NCBI GenBank assembly: GCA_023079485.1
Contig: CM041083.1
Coordinates: 60,951,810-61,015,809, forward strand
Length of the DNA stretch: 64,000 nt
Origin: Archilochus colubris
Lineage: Eukaryota; Chordata; Aves; Apodiformes; Trochilidae
Reading direction: 5' to 3'
Below, piece by piece: positions 35,536 to 49,100 of this stretch. Below the pieces are notes generated by a model that was not told the origin of the DNA, made no database searches, and saw only the letters and a list, made by a program, of their open reading frames with translations. Numbering within the stretch: position 1 is the first letter of the stretch; every line of letters starts with the position of its first letter. The translations under genes were made by a program, and so were the position numbers.

Positions 35536-38500
35536 AACTCCCCTTAAGACCCCACTAGTGCAACACTGGAGGAAACAAGTGGGAATATCAGTGTGTTAAC
35601 TGGCAGAAGTAGTAAGTGGAAGAATTATTCAGAACAAGAGCAATTGGGATCAATTTTCTATGTTGTGCTTCCTATTGACTCAAGTTTTCCTCAGGTCTTT
35701 TAAAGAAGAGCCCAGCTCTGTCCTGTTTCTGTGCCTGTAAGCTAATGCCATTAACCTCATCTGCATCCAGCACTCATTCTTAATCTCAACCTTCTTCTTT
35801 CATCTTCTTCGTATGATCCAGTCTCATCCCCCTTCCATCTGATTATTTATGTAATGCCACTGCATTACTCCCCATCTCTAATAGTATCACCACGTTTTAG
35901 ATTTACAATTGTTAGTCAGAGCTTTTGCCTCTCTCTTTATTCAAGGAAAATTTCCATCAACAATTTCAACAGACTGATAACTCTAGGGATATACTCTAAA
36001 CTAAAATACAAACTCTGTAGAAAGCTCTGGTCTGGCTGTTCTTGGTAATGACTTACAATAATGAGCTTGTGTTTATTGTTTGGTGTTTCTTTCTGTTCCA
36101 GAGATGACATCTTTTATTCTTGGGTTTGTATTGTCAAGCTCTGCCTTTGTTTTGTTTTGTATACGATATTTCATGGCCATATTTACTAAAGAGACTTTTT
36201 TTTTCCTGCTATTCTGAGGATTTAATCATAATGCTCCTCCTGTGAATGTTCACTGCTGTCATTATTGACTTTCTAGGCTGAAAGGCAGGAAATTCTCTGC
36301 ATAGCTGACCTTCCTTTATGATATTAGCAGTGATTTGTGGCAGAAAATAGTTGTCTGCTTCATTTCAGACCTTATCCCACAGTAGCACTGTTAACAGCAT
36401 TTTCTGTTGCTTAACTGCAAGTCATGGCCTTGCTGTTTGTATTGGCTTTGTGCCACTGGAGCTTACATTGGTGGCCAGCAGGTTGCAAAAAAAGCAGAAC
36501 TCATGGAATCTTTGAAAAGTTTAACCCTTTCTTTCTGGGTTATGCTGCACTGCCCAGGAAAGGACTACATGCTTATAAGCTGGTATAAATCATCAATGAT
36601 TCCCTAAGGTGTGTGTAGCTCTGTTGATTTACATCAGCAACTACCCTGGCAGCCACAAGGAAAATTAACAATCTGTATTTATAAGGTGCAGCAAGAGGAA
36701 GAAGACTCCCATCAGTGACTTTCCATGATTGCTTCCACTGAGTCTTGTGTCTCCATGGTCCTTCTTCTGTGGGCTGAGGCATCATCTTCAATGATGCTTG
36801 CAGAACTGAACAAAACCCCCCTGCATATTGTCTTGAAAGTTCTGGGACTAAAAAAGGGATCCTTAGTTTTCAGGTAGTGCAACACATATTTGACCAAAGC
36901 AGCCTTACTAAGTCGTTGGTTTTGTGAAAACTTGATTTAGGAGAGACCTTGCATTTATTGGCTTAATTCTGAGCATGTTTAATTTCAATCTGAGCTGTAT
37001 TCACAGCCCCCATTTCATTATCTAGGCTAGCTGGACACTGAGTGGAGAAAGAATCTGATGTCTGAGAATGATTAACATAATCCAGGCTGAAACAGAGAAA
37101 CTGTATAACAGGCAAGAGGAAATACCAAGGAGAAAAGGACATATCAAATTCTGTGTCTCTTTGGAGGTTCAAGCTATTGGGAGTTTATTTGTATCTGTTG
37201 TACATGAGGGCTTGTAAGATGAGGGGTTTTTATAGCTAAAACAGGAGAGAGATCTTTTCTTCTTTAGTGTATTAGAGTAGTATGCAAGAACCTGGATCCA
37301 AATACTACTTCTTCAGGCAGCTAGGGCTTTCATCTTCTATGTGAATCTGGTGAATAATATTATGTCAGAATAAGGTTATTCTACTGATGGAATGAGTCCT
37401 ACTTCCAAATAAAAAAGATGGGCCATCAGAGTAAGTAGTAAGACTAACATCTCCTATGTGAGTGCTGACATAAGAGTCATCCTTATTTTCCTTCTCTCTG
37501 CCATAACAAATATGTAATTACTACCTGCAGATAATAAATGATTCAACAACAGAATTCAAAAACTCCAGTCCAGAAGATCCTGTAATTTAGGATTTAGGAG
37601 TAATCTCCTATGGTATGTATTCGCATCTCCTCAGGCAGAGAAAGGATCTGAGCCAGGGAACACTATAAAGCAGATGACTTCTCAAACAATCAAGACACAG
37701 AGCAAAAGATGTCCCCTGTATGCTTCCTGGCTATGTGGAAAAAACTGAAATGTGCAACATGGGGTACTTAAGAAGAGGCATTTGCAGTCATACTTTTCTG
37801 AATATGAAGGCAAGGTTCAATACTTGGTTTGAAATATGGAATAGGATTTGAGCAGGTCTATTTTCAAGGCAGATGCAGAAACACAAACATTTAAGGAGTC
37901 TCAGAGGGGAAGCTTAGGCACAGAAGAAATTGAGATATCTGCAAAGCTGCACTGGTAGAATTTAAATTTTGGTTGTTCAAATGTACATCTGTGAAGTGTC
38001 ATCTCAGCATCAAAGTGCTCCTGTGAATGTGAGCACAGGTAGCTAGATCAAAGTAACAAGGAATTTCTGAGGCAGAAAGACAACTGGAAGATGCCTCAAG
38101 ATTCCTATCAATTTACAACCCCACTGCACTCTCTGGCTGTGTAAGGTTCATCCTAGCTGCTGGTGCTTTAAGGGTCAGTGAGATTCTGCTGTTTAAATGG
38201 TTTGCAGAAAGCTGCAAGTTCATCTGAGCAAGAGTCATCATAGATAATGATGTTCAATGGCCAAAAGTCCAGTTTTGAAAACAAGTTGGTTTTGGGTTTT
38301 TTTCCTGGGAAATTGTATATAGCAATTTTTTTTCTTCCATTTTTATGCTTCTAATTTTGAGAGAATTTCTTGGACTCTTGTAGAAGCTATTTCCTTCTGG
38401 TAGATGGCCCTGGTTCTATATAAGTTTCTGAAGTGCCACAGCAGGGCCTAAAATTTTGGGCAGAGAGATAGATCAGCTCTACTATGAGTTTATTCAATGA

Positions 38501-41500
38501 GTGAGTCATTTCGTGTGTATGTCTCCATTTATCCATCTCTATGGTGGAAAGGAGACAAGTGTCTGTGTCATGCATCAACATTGTTCCACTGTGCTGGCAC
38601 CCTGGCAGGCAGATGCTGCCCTGCCTATGCCCTGCCCTGCAGGACTCTGGCAGCAGAACAGACTTTCTGATTCAGCCACACTTCCTCACCACACACACAG
38701 TTTTCCAGTTGAAGCAGAACAAGTCTAAAAACTTTTAATTTTTTTTTTTTTTTCAGAAGATTCACAGGCTGTTGTACTTGGATCACCCATTGTCTTGGTT
38801 CCGCTTTTATTCTCTTTCGATGATAAGTTATGTCACACAATGAGCTATTAAAAAGGACACATAGGGGCACCTCACCTGAAGCACTGATCACTCCAGAGCA
38901 TCCCCTGGAAAATACAGGGTTTCTACAGCTTGATGAAGGTGTTCTTTCCCCATGACAGCATCTGTGATGAGAAGGAGGGACAGCTTTGGAGTACCACTCC
39001 AAAAGTATCGCTTTGGTCTCACTGTGCATGGGCTGCAAAAAGGCAGTTCAGTCTTCACCCACTTCCTTCTTTCCTACCCTGTTTCCAGATTTCTTGAAAA
39101 GACTGTGAGAGTGTAGCAGTATGTTCAGACACTCACAGTGTCAGGATGGAGGGATCAAATGGAAAAGCTCAAACAGCCTTACAGAGGCAGCAGTCAGTCA
39201 CACTTTTTCTGTGCCTGAAAGGTCTCTCAGATACCAGGAGCACTGGAGAGCCCTCAACTCCAACACCTCAATTCTGAGAACTGACAAAACATAACTTCTC
39301 ATCTCAACAAAGCTGTGACAGTGTCTAGTGCTACACTGATGCAAGACCTGAATATCAAACAGCAAGCAAACCAGCTCTCAGCCTCCTGACTTCAGCAGCG
39401 TGGCACCCTCTCCAACCAGACACATTTTCAGGATGAATTCTTCACCATAAAGCTACTCTGCTTGATATTTCCAAAGTAATCTAGGAGTATTTAGGATTTA
39501 TAAATAGTGAGGATTTCCAACCTGCCTCAGCATTCATTACAGTTGCCATGATTCAGCCCCAGCACAGGCAGAAGCTTCCTCAAGCTGAAGCTGAGCAACT
39601 ATCTAATAAAATACAGTCATGAGATGAGCAGAAGCTATATGCCTCAAGCACACTTGAAAGATTTATTTCCTAGCTTCATCTGGAAGGCAACTTAATAGGA
39701 AGGATATGACTCTCTGTGCATATATACCCATACTGGAGAGAAAAAGATGCACAGTTTTAAGTAGGAAAAGGGGCATTTACATTTCTGGAGAAGATGCCAC
39801 AAGGAAAGCATTATTTATTTTGCATGAACCTGTTATAGTTACAGCTGCATTCCCTTAAGAAAAGTTTAAAATATCAGTGTATCATTCACAGTCTTAAAGT
39901 AAAATTTGTCTTACAGTTATAGTGCACACAGAGAGGCAGTCAAATCTGGAATGAGTGGGGTCTTGAACCCCGGATGGGGAGAGCTTGTATCGACCTCAGA
40001 TAAGGAAAAAAGCTGCTACAGAGGATTCTGTAGCCAGACATGGACTAAGGAGAAACAAATAATTCTTCTTTATTTTTTTTTTAAATCGCATATAATGTCA
40101 CATCAGAGCAAAATCTACAAGGCCTGAAAAAGGAGAGACTGGTAATCATTTCACACTCAACCCTTTGACTTGTATGCCAGTCATATCACATATCTCTTCT
40201 GTCTCTCCCAGCTTCTGCTCCTCTGGTACTCCTAGGCTGGTTGCTTCGGAGGCTGGAAGGGCAGATTAGGGAAGGAAATCCCTGGGATTCTTGTCCTCTC
40301 CCTTTCTAGGCTGGATATATTGAGCAGTGACAATGCAGAGGAAGGAGTCCTAGTGCTGTCAGGCAGGAGGCAGAGCCATCCTGCAGAGCACATTCTGCAG
40401 AGGAGATCTGATTCTGGTTTAAAGGGGGATGAAGCCTGTCTGACCTTAATTCTCTTATTTGCTGTTGTTTCTTTAGATGTAAACAATAATTATATATCAC
40501 CTCAGAATAGTTTCCACCTCCCCAAATACCACTGAAAACATGTTCCTTTTTTACTCTCCAAGATTTTTGTTTTCTTGTAATTTTCTTTCCTTTCGCAAGG
40601 ATGAGAGCAATACACATCCTGAGTGCTATCTCCCTGTTGCCTACCTGACTTCAAAAAGTCATGTTCACAGATCCTGCTAAATATTATGATCTGGGCTGAT
40701 GCAGTTAATTTAATGAAGCCATCTATACCTACAATGTTTTTTTGCTAGATAGCTTTCACTGAAGTGGTTTGCTAAATTGAAGAGTCCTTCCTCAAGCCCT
40801 CCCTACTGAAGTCTTACAAGTAGGAGTTATTCCACATTTTTTTCCTCAGTGGTTGACAGATCATTATCCCCTTACTATGGCACAGCTTGCACCTTCTTGA
40901 TGCAAACCAACTGGATGCACATCATCCCAGAATTGGCCTTCTCCAGAGAGCAGCTCTTGCTGTCCTAAAACACTTCTTTGAGCTAAGTAGGAATAATCAT
41001 CCTCTTGTGGCATTTCTCTTTCTCCTGCTTCCCCTGGGAATATAACAGTAGTTTTTTCCAGCTCCATAATTTCCAGACAGATACATATGAGTGAGCCCAC
41101 TCCTAGATTTAGCCTTGAATTGAGACCCATCCCTAATATGTTATGGTAACAAGAAAAATATATAGCCAAAGAGTTAGTTAACAACTCTGTGCTTGAATTA
41201 TACCTCTGGTCATCTCCTTGGCATGTAAAACACTGTCTTACATTCATGTGCTGTTCATGTGGGAGTAACCTGAGGCAGTCTCTGCATAGGAAAATCTGTA
41301 TATGTAGGAAAAGAAGTGGAGTTGCCTTAAGCAAGACAACCTTATTTGACCCTCTTCCTTCCTTTACAGATGGCATTACTGGAAGCTGGGACAGAGAAGA
41401 ATGAGGGGACTGAGGCTAAGGCCAGACTTTGGCATGAAGCAGGCAGGAGCTGAACAGCTTTTCTCCATGCCTTCCTGCCAGTGTCCATTAATTCTGAGCC

Positions 41501-44500
41501 ACAGTGCCCTCTGTCATTCCAGCTTTCAGTCCTTTCCCTTAATTCTTCTATTTATACCTCCTGATCTGGAGTCTTCTCTCTTATTTGCCAGCTGCACACC
41601 AACATATATTCATGTGTGTCTGTGGATTTGTTTCTGGCTTACACACACCTGTAAGAGAATTAGACTCATCATTTCTAGGCACTAAATGGAGCAACCCCTA
41701 CCCCTCAATTCTGCAAAATATTCCTTGTGCTCCTGCTTTTCATTGGTCTGTCCCAGCACACAGCAGCAACCTGATGTTATTCCAGTGCTGCATTCCCTAA
41801 AAAAAAAACCCCTGATGTCGCCACTGAAGCTGTGCCAGGGACAGCACATACCTGCAGCTTCCTCCATGCTGGGTCACTCTGGGATAAACACTTCCCTGAG
41901 GTGTGTGTCAGAAAGGAGACATTGATCAGTAACCTTTTTGTTGAGCATCACCTCTCCATGTTCAGCCTGGCTGTTGTAATTTGTCCTTAGGATTGCTTAG
42001 CATTCCCTGCAGTACCACCAAAGAGAGAGTGCTAAGGATTTGGACCGTCCTGTTCCTTGCACTAGCCAAACAGAGAAAAAGGCCAGGACTTGTCTTGTAG
42101 AACTGAAGTCTGAGAGTGTCATTATATGCTCTTAACAAAGGACTGCTTATACGAATTACAGTAGCAAAATGTTCTTGCAGAGCACATGCTCCACTCCCTG
42201 ACTTAAGCGTCCAAGGGCAGCTGTACATCATTCCAGAAGAGGCTTTTGCCTTAGAAAAGGGGGCAGCATATAGTTCCCTGAATTACAGAGGAGGAGCTGC
42301 AGAGCTAGAATTCAAGAGTGTTCCTTAATGAAGTTACTTGTGGCTGTTTATTGGACAAAAATAAATTCCAACTGGCCCATATAACAAATGAAACTCAACT
42401 AAAAAAATGTAATGATATTTATTCACACAGCTGCCAGCAAACTCACATGCACCATGAGTCATTCCAGATGTGGATAAAAACAAAGTCTGTCTGTGAAAGT
42501 AAGTTTCCTGATCCCGAGGAGACTTGGTTTGGGAAAGGAGCTGTACACTGACTTCAGCTGTACTCAGAAGAACAGACAGGTTCTCCTTCAAAGGGGAGGG
42601 GGAGAGGAAGGCCATTGATTTATTCCTGAAAAGAAAGGAGGTAGGAAATTTAAAAAGTACTATACAGCTAGACATAACGTATTTTAAAGAGAAGGATGCT
42701 TTGGAAGACTTTGCTGCTGCTGCTGTTCTATTACAGTGCTCATGCCACTGTGACTCGCAGATGGAGCAGAGGTAAGATTTAAACACAAAAAACTATTTAA
42801 GAGAAAAATTTGAGTTTGTAGGTTTGGTCTGGAATGATGCTCCATTATATATATGTATACACACACACACACACACACATATATATTTAACATTTGTCCC
42901 TCACAACTCTGAAATTCTTTTTCTCCGTTAAATAGGTCAGCTAAATAATTTTATAGATGTACAGAAAAATACATATGCATAATTGCATAAAGGTAAAATA
43001 TATATATAGTCTACTATAACACAAATAGAAATATAAAATATCCCAAGAACAAAAGCTACTTTATTTTCTCACTTTTTCCTTTCTCTCTCCTTCTTCTTCT
43101 GAGTTAAGAAAAATTATAGGTCATGAAACTTTCAAGCCAAAGCCTTTGTAGTCACAGGTGGCACAATACTCTGCACCACCAGGGAGATACTTGGTAATAG
43201 CAAACACAACAATGCCTGGACTGTGCAAGGTGTCTAGGAATACCTGTGACCTTACCCTAACAGAATAGCACATACAATATAGGGAAAGCTACCTTTAATG
43301 TTATCAGGCTTCAGCTGACAGTATGGCAATACATACTTGTGAAACATTTGTATTCAAGAGTGTGACAGTAACATGTGAAATAGTTTGGGATTACTGCATT
43401 GCAAAGGAGATGTGATCTTAAAAGCTAGTGATGATGTCCTTTCCATTTTCTGTTTTATTCTCTCCTCTGGTATTTGGCAAGGGTTCAGTAGCTGCTGGAA
43501 GTGGAGAAAGGAAACACCTCCCAAAAGATTTCTTTGGTTCTGATATTGAAACTCACAGATATTTAAAGGAATGGGAGTTTTAAAAAATGAAGCATTCAGA
43601 TAATCCTCTCCCCATTCCCATCTCTCATGTCTTCCTCAATTCAGCTGGCCCCTTTATAGTTTTCTATTTGGGTTTGGTTTTGATTTTGTAAGGGATAAAT
43701 TGTTGAATAAAGCAATGAAGAGCTATGTAACTTTGCTAAGGCTTTATGAATGCTTTATTGTTTCCTGCAGTTCAGGTGGGCTTACTGACGAGGCATTGAA
43801 CTGAGACTCATTATGGCAGGTTCTTTCCCCAGCTTTTCCATCAGCCTCCTGGATGATAATGGATGAGTCATTACACCTGCATGTACTTTGCTTTTACTGT
43901 ATAACAGAGGTAATGATGCCAGTTGCTATAATAAAATCCCTTAATTTTGTAAATGGAGTGTTTTTCCAGGGATGACACATAAAAAGAAGAGGGATGAGAG
44001 CTAGACCTATATATATGAAAAAATGCAACCCTATATTTGGAAAGACTGAGGTCATTTTACCTATGAAATGAAGGAGAAAAAAAAAAGAGTGTGGGAGGGG
44101 AGGTTCATTCCATGGAATAATGCCTATGCAATTTAAGGATGTTCTTTACTTTTGCTAATACACTTATTTTAATTAAATAACAACAACACGACCCTAAAAG
44201 GAATCCATACAGTCATTAAAGTCTGGTTTTAATCACCAGGAATATTTAATGGAAAAAATCAGAACTCTGTTTTGTCTTTTTGAGAAACCAGATTGTTTTC
44301 AAGCTGGAAGTTCTAAAGCTTGTTATCACAAACTTCAGAGGGAAAAGAAGACTCATTCTGGGTTGTGATAAGGAGTTCAGCTATCACACATATTGTATAC
44401 AGACATCTGCTGAGTAGGAAGTCATAGTTCTTTTCCACAACTGCTGGGAGTATTCAGCTCCAAAAATGTTTTGTAGGTGTGACTCCTTCAATAATATCTA

Positions 44501-44647
44501 CTTCAGAGAGCCTTCACTTCCTTAAACTACCTATGTATCAGCCCAGCTAATCCCATTCTAATCGACAGCATCTAGAGGACCAAATAACTTTTTTTAAAAA
44601 TTCCTTTAAAAACCTAAAAGGAAATTGAAGTACTGAGGCACAACACA
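35536..44647. other. Non-coding single-copy sequence, 9.1 kb
   Basis: No gene recognised. It contains the longest non-CR1 open frame in the window, 170 codons on the minus strand at 40864-41376. That frame has scattered Cys/His but no domain-like spacing, and I do not recognise it. A 150-codon minus frame at 42334-42786 is similar in quality. A T run lies at 38739-38753 and an AT/AC microsatellite at 42846-42887. Confidence 0.6.
42846..42887. repeat. Composite (TA)/(AC)/(AT) microsatellite
   Basis: An AT run is followed by about ten AC dinucleotides and then another AT run. A simple sequence repeat that is probably length-variable. Confidence 0.9.
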
Positions 44648-45480
44648 CCCTAGTCATCCAGAGGGACCTTGACAGTCTGGAGGGGTGGGCCCATGCCACC
44701 CTCATGAAGTTCAACAAGGCCAAGTGCAAGGTCCTGCATCTGGGTTGAGGCAATCCCAAGCACTGATAAAGGTTGGGCAGTGACTGGCTTGAGAGCAGCC
44801 CTGAGGAAAAGGACTTGAGGGTGCTGGTGGATGAGAAGTTCAACATGAGCCATCAGTGTACACTTGCAGCCCAGAAAGCTGACCCTATGCTTGGCTGCAT
44901 CAAGAGAAGCACGGCCAGCAGGTCAAGGGAGGTGATCCGCCCCCTCTGCTCTGCTCTCATGAGACCCCACCTGGAGTACTGTGTCTAGTTCTAGAGACCT
45001 TTTTATAGGAGGGACATGGATGTGATGTAGTGTGTCCAGAGAAGGGCCACGAGGATGATCAAAGGGCTGGAGCACCTCTCCTATGAAGACAGACTGAGAG
45101 AGTTGGGGTTATTCAGTCTGGAGAGGAGAAAGCTCCAAGGAGACCTTATTGTAGCCTTCCAGTATCTGAAGATACTACAAGAAAGCTGGTGAGGGATGTT
45201 TTAGGGTGCCAGGTATTGACAGGACAAGGAGGAATGGATTCAAACTATAGGAGGGGAGATTTAGATTGGAAGTTATGAAGTTCTTCACCATCAGGGTGGT
45301 GAGACACTGGAACAGGTTGCCCAGAGAGGTGGTGGAAGCCCCATCCCTGGAAGTTTTTAATACCAGGCTGTATGGGGCTCTGAGCAACCTGATCTAATGG
45401 GAGGCATCCCTGTCGATGGCAGGGGGATAGAACTAGATGACCTTACAGTCCCTTCCAACCCTGAAAATTCTATGATTCTG
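44648..45480 (+). mobile_element. CR1 LINE, 5'-truncated, plus strand
   Basis: About 830 bp of CR1 ending CCCTTCCAACCCTGAAAATT then CTATGATTCTG. The 5' part encodes the RT thumb block ([20 protein letters not shown]). After stop codons it continues EKDLRVLVDEKFNMSHQC, SRSREVIRPLCSALMRPHLE and [20 protein letters not shown]. The 3' UTR contains the motif GGGAGGCATCCCTGTCGATG. Several in-frame stops (for example near 44746 and 44986) make it a pseudo-copy. The subfamily differs from the copy at 2458 and is closer to the common CR1 type with the GCAGGGGG tail block. Confidence 0.92.
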
Positions 45481-45942
45481 CACACTCAGAGCTCTTTCTT
45501 CCCTCCACAAATGTCAACTGACTCTTGTCTGGTTAAACATCAGGCATTTAAGTCTTATCCAACTCCCAATCTGAGTTTTGCAATGGAAAAACAAAGATCA
45601 GCATCTGGTCTGAAATGAAAGACAGCCCTGCATATCATCTCCATGTTGACTAGTAGTCCAGGTTGTTTACAAAACAGTAGGACAAAGGGCCATGCTTTAA
45701 TAATCAACAGTTGTTTGTTGTAATAGAAATGAACAATCAATATTGGATAAAATAAGATTTAGCTTTTACATTTTTTCACTAGAGGGTATTGAGGCATGCA
45801 CAGTCCTTTTAATTAAGTATTTAAGCTTTGGCTCAAAAGAAAAAAGTCAGATGTGAAGAAAGCTGAACATAATTGTGATGACTGTGGAAACTCCAGACTG
45901 CCACCTCCCTTTTCCCTTTGATTTTGTGAGTTTCAGTGAATG

Positions 45943-46160
45943 AAAACAAGCAAACAAACAAACAAACCAAAACAAAACAAAACACCAACAAAGAAAAAAA
46001 AACCAATAAACAAACAAAAAACAAAGCAAAATATTTGTGACAGAGAAAATGGGTTTAGGGTTTTTATTATTTTTTTGTTATTTTTTGTTTGTTTTTTGGT
46101 TGGCTGGCTGTTAGGTCTTTTTGTTTGTTTGGAGGTTTTTTTCTTTGTGGTGTTTTCTTT
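45943..46160. repeat. A-rich then T-rich block forming an imperfect inverted repeat
   Basis: 45943-46033 is a plus-strand A-rich tract of CAAA/CAAAA words, and 46058-46160 is a T-rich tract of GTTT/TTTTG words. The reverse complement of 46002-46025 matches 46078-46101 at 22 of 24 positions. The reverse complement of the outer segment near 45977-46000 matches 46136-46157 with one gap. About 33 bases present only in the right arm separate the two matches. The tract could fold into an imperfect hairpin. Low complexity contributes to the pairing. Confidence 0.7.
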
Positions 46161-49100
46161 TATTCCCTCAGCCATTTTGCATTAAAAATTTCATGCACTC
46201 CTCAGTCTGCCTAGATTCAACTGTGGACATTGGTCCAGAATTCACTTGGTCTCTAGGATGGACATGTTCAGAATAGAAAGTAAAAAGATCCTGAGTGGTG
46301 ATGAAAGGATTTGACTGTTACCATCTCAGATTTCCTTGAGCCTTTTGTAAGCTTAGCTGTATGGTACTACTCCCAGATTTTGTGAAGAAGACATCTAGGG
46401 AGAAAAGATAATGTTACATCACTAATGAGTGATATTCCCTATGTGATGGCAAAGGATCACACTGAATTCTGAAGGTCACAATTAAGGATACTAGATCTTA
46501 AGAGATGTTTTTTTGCTGGAGAAAACAAAGAACAAGTCCTGTTCTTTGACAACAGAAAAAATAATGTTACTAGAGCCAGTGTCACTGCTTGCCACTAAGT
46601 TTCTTCTGTCAAGGTGCTCTGATGAGTATTGTTACATTTGAGATCAGAAGTTAGCTTCAGAATAGACTGTTCCCTGAGGAGAAAACCCATGACAGTCCTT
46701 ATTAACACATTTCATCTCAGCTAGGTGGCTGTAATTTATTTGCTGCAAGGGCTTCCTGATTCAAAGAAATGGCACACAAACAGTAGCATACTTGCTACGT
46801 GGTTGCTCAGGGATTGAAGATGCTGAATGATTTCTTGTATTTGTGGCTTCTTGGACTGTGGAGAAGCAGCTGCAATGGAAAGTTCACCCGTCAATGAAAG
46901 CTGGGAAGGAGAGACACTAAGAAGGTCGAACTTTTTTCAGCCATTAGTGAGAAAAGGACCTGTTAGCTATATGAGCACCACTGAGGTTATTTGCTCTTCA
47001 GCCTTCCAGCTCTCAAAAGCTGTATTACAGTTGCATCCAGATCTATCTGGTCCACATGTGTTGTTTTGTACCCAGTCTCTTGGTGAAGGTCAAACTGTTG
47101 TTGCATAGCATCAGGAAAACTGTTCTTTTCAGAGATTTTCTGCTGAAGGAAGAACAGAAGGCCCATCTTCCTTGATCTCCCCCCAACTTCTAGGATTTAC
47201 TCTAGTGTTATGGCAACTAAATTTGTGATCTTGATGGAGGAGCTGCTACATGAGCAACTTCTGCAAGCTGCTTCTGTGTATGGGCTTTGTTACAGCAGGC
47301 TGGAAGTTCTTTGGTACCAGGAGAGTGAAGGCTATGTAGCAGAGAAAGAAACTGGCTGTTGATAGGAAGATAGCCAGTCTTTTTTATAACGTAGAAGTGT
47401 TTAATATGATCTGTGCATTCTGATCATTTGCTAGATACCAAGTTCCATGTGCCTTAGAGATTATGCACCTCCTTACCTTTTGACATCCCTTGCCTATTTT
47501 CCTCATATCCCATATTCCATCCTTACAGCTTGGCACTTCCTTCTCAAACAACTTCTGGGATTCCACCACTGACAGTAACACCTGTTTGACATTTTTGGCT
47601 TGGATAACACAAGCAAAGGGAATGTGGCCTGAACACAGCATGCAATTACAAAACAAATGGTCAAACACCTATACACATGTATGCCCAGAGTGCCTTAAAT
47701 ATGCTGGATTATGGTCTTGTCTTGTTTAGGATATGCTAAGGATTTTAAAGGTCTAGTTCAAGGGCAAAAAGACATTACACAAGCTGGATTGGCTACAAAA
47801 ACGTTTTAAAAAACAGTACCTATTTAAATTGCTTTAATTTCTATAAAACCATTTTTACCCAATTCTTAAACTATGTAGTGCACATAAAACACTGAAAGAT
47901 ATGAAATATTATGAAACAGAGCCAACTCTGTCTAATCCTGGATGTGTGGAAGAATGTTTCTTCTTATGGAGAAAATGCAATATTTTGTTTTTCTCTGGTT
48001 CCATTAAATCACTTGGAAAACTGCCCAAACTGCCCCAACTTCTCTGTTTGCTGGAACCATTGCAGCGACCTCACTGGAGCTGCAAAAGGTTTGATCCATC
48101 TGCTGCAGAGGTTTTTCCCACCTACACTAATCTTTTTCCATAACTCTGCACCAGTTTCTGGTGATGCACTTTTATAGGCTTCAATCTTCTAGTCTGAGGA
48201 TTTATTTGCCTGATGTAAATTACTAATGCACCAAGTATGGCAACTATACTTCTAAAGAGAGGGAGGCACTTCCTAAAGGGTAATCTGGGAGTGAAATTGA
48301 GAGGAATTAGATTTTCAGGTGGATGACTTTAAGAAGACAATTTATATACCTCTGCTTTTACTTCCTGAATTCTTTTCCAAAGTTCTGTAAAAGAGATGAG
48401 TATAAATGTATGTCATAGACCTAAAAATAGATCCTTAAACCCAAATTGTTCTACATTGTAAGTAGCAGGAAGGAGGCATAAGAAGAATATTTTCTGTCCT
48501 TTAAGACTTCAAAAAGAAGCAAAGACAAAAATATGTTTTCAAGTAAGTTTGGAAAATGTCTGGGAATTAATGAATGGAAGAAGCAACTAGGATACATGGC
48601 ACAACCCTGTGTGGAGTAGAGATCATAGACCCAGGGCCAAAGCAAGCTGCTCCCCCTGCATGATATAGGATAGTGAAGGGACTGTAGCTGGTGTCACCTC
48701 AGGGCAGTGCTTCTGCATGGCATTTGCTGAAGGGAATGAGCTCTGCATTTCAACAGGGATTACCTGGCTGGACCCAGTGCCACAGTGTGGTCACACTGCT
48801 TCTGACTGATATCTCAGCATGTTCTGATTCTCCAGTTGCTCCTTTCCGGGCCAGACTTGACTAATTTAACCTACATGGAGGATGATCCCTGAATCAGAAT
48901 TCACAGTGGGTACTTGAAAGTAAAAGACATACAAAGGATGTTAAAAAGAAAAATCCAAGTGTATAATCTCTTCTAGGGCAATGATGCTAAACTGTGATGA
49001 GATCATAGATAGGACAGATTATAGAAGCTTCCACATTTTACTTTAGATCACAGATGGCTATTGTACTCCATAAAAGCAGTCATGCTGTTTACAAAGAAGT

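Noticed and set aside
35852..35869. GTAATGC/GCATTAC 7-bp inverted repeat
   Set aside because: Arms this short are common by chance in a window of this size.
40864..41376. 170-codon minus-strand open frame
   Set aside because: Longest non-CR1 frame, but it has no recognisable domain or splice context. A frame of this length is expected by chance in 64 kb.
42334..42786. 150-codon minus-strand open frame
   Set aside because: No family resemblance; overlaps other frames on the opposite strand of equal quality.
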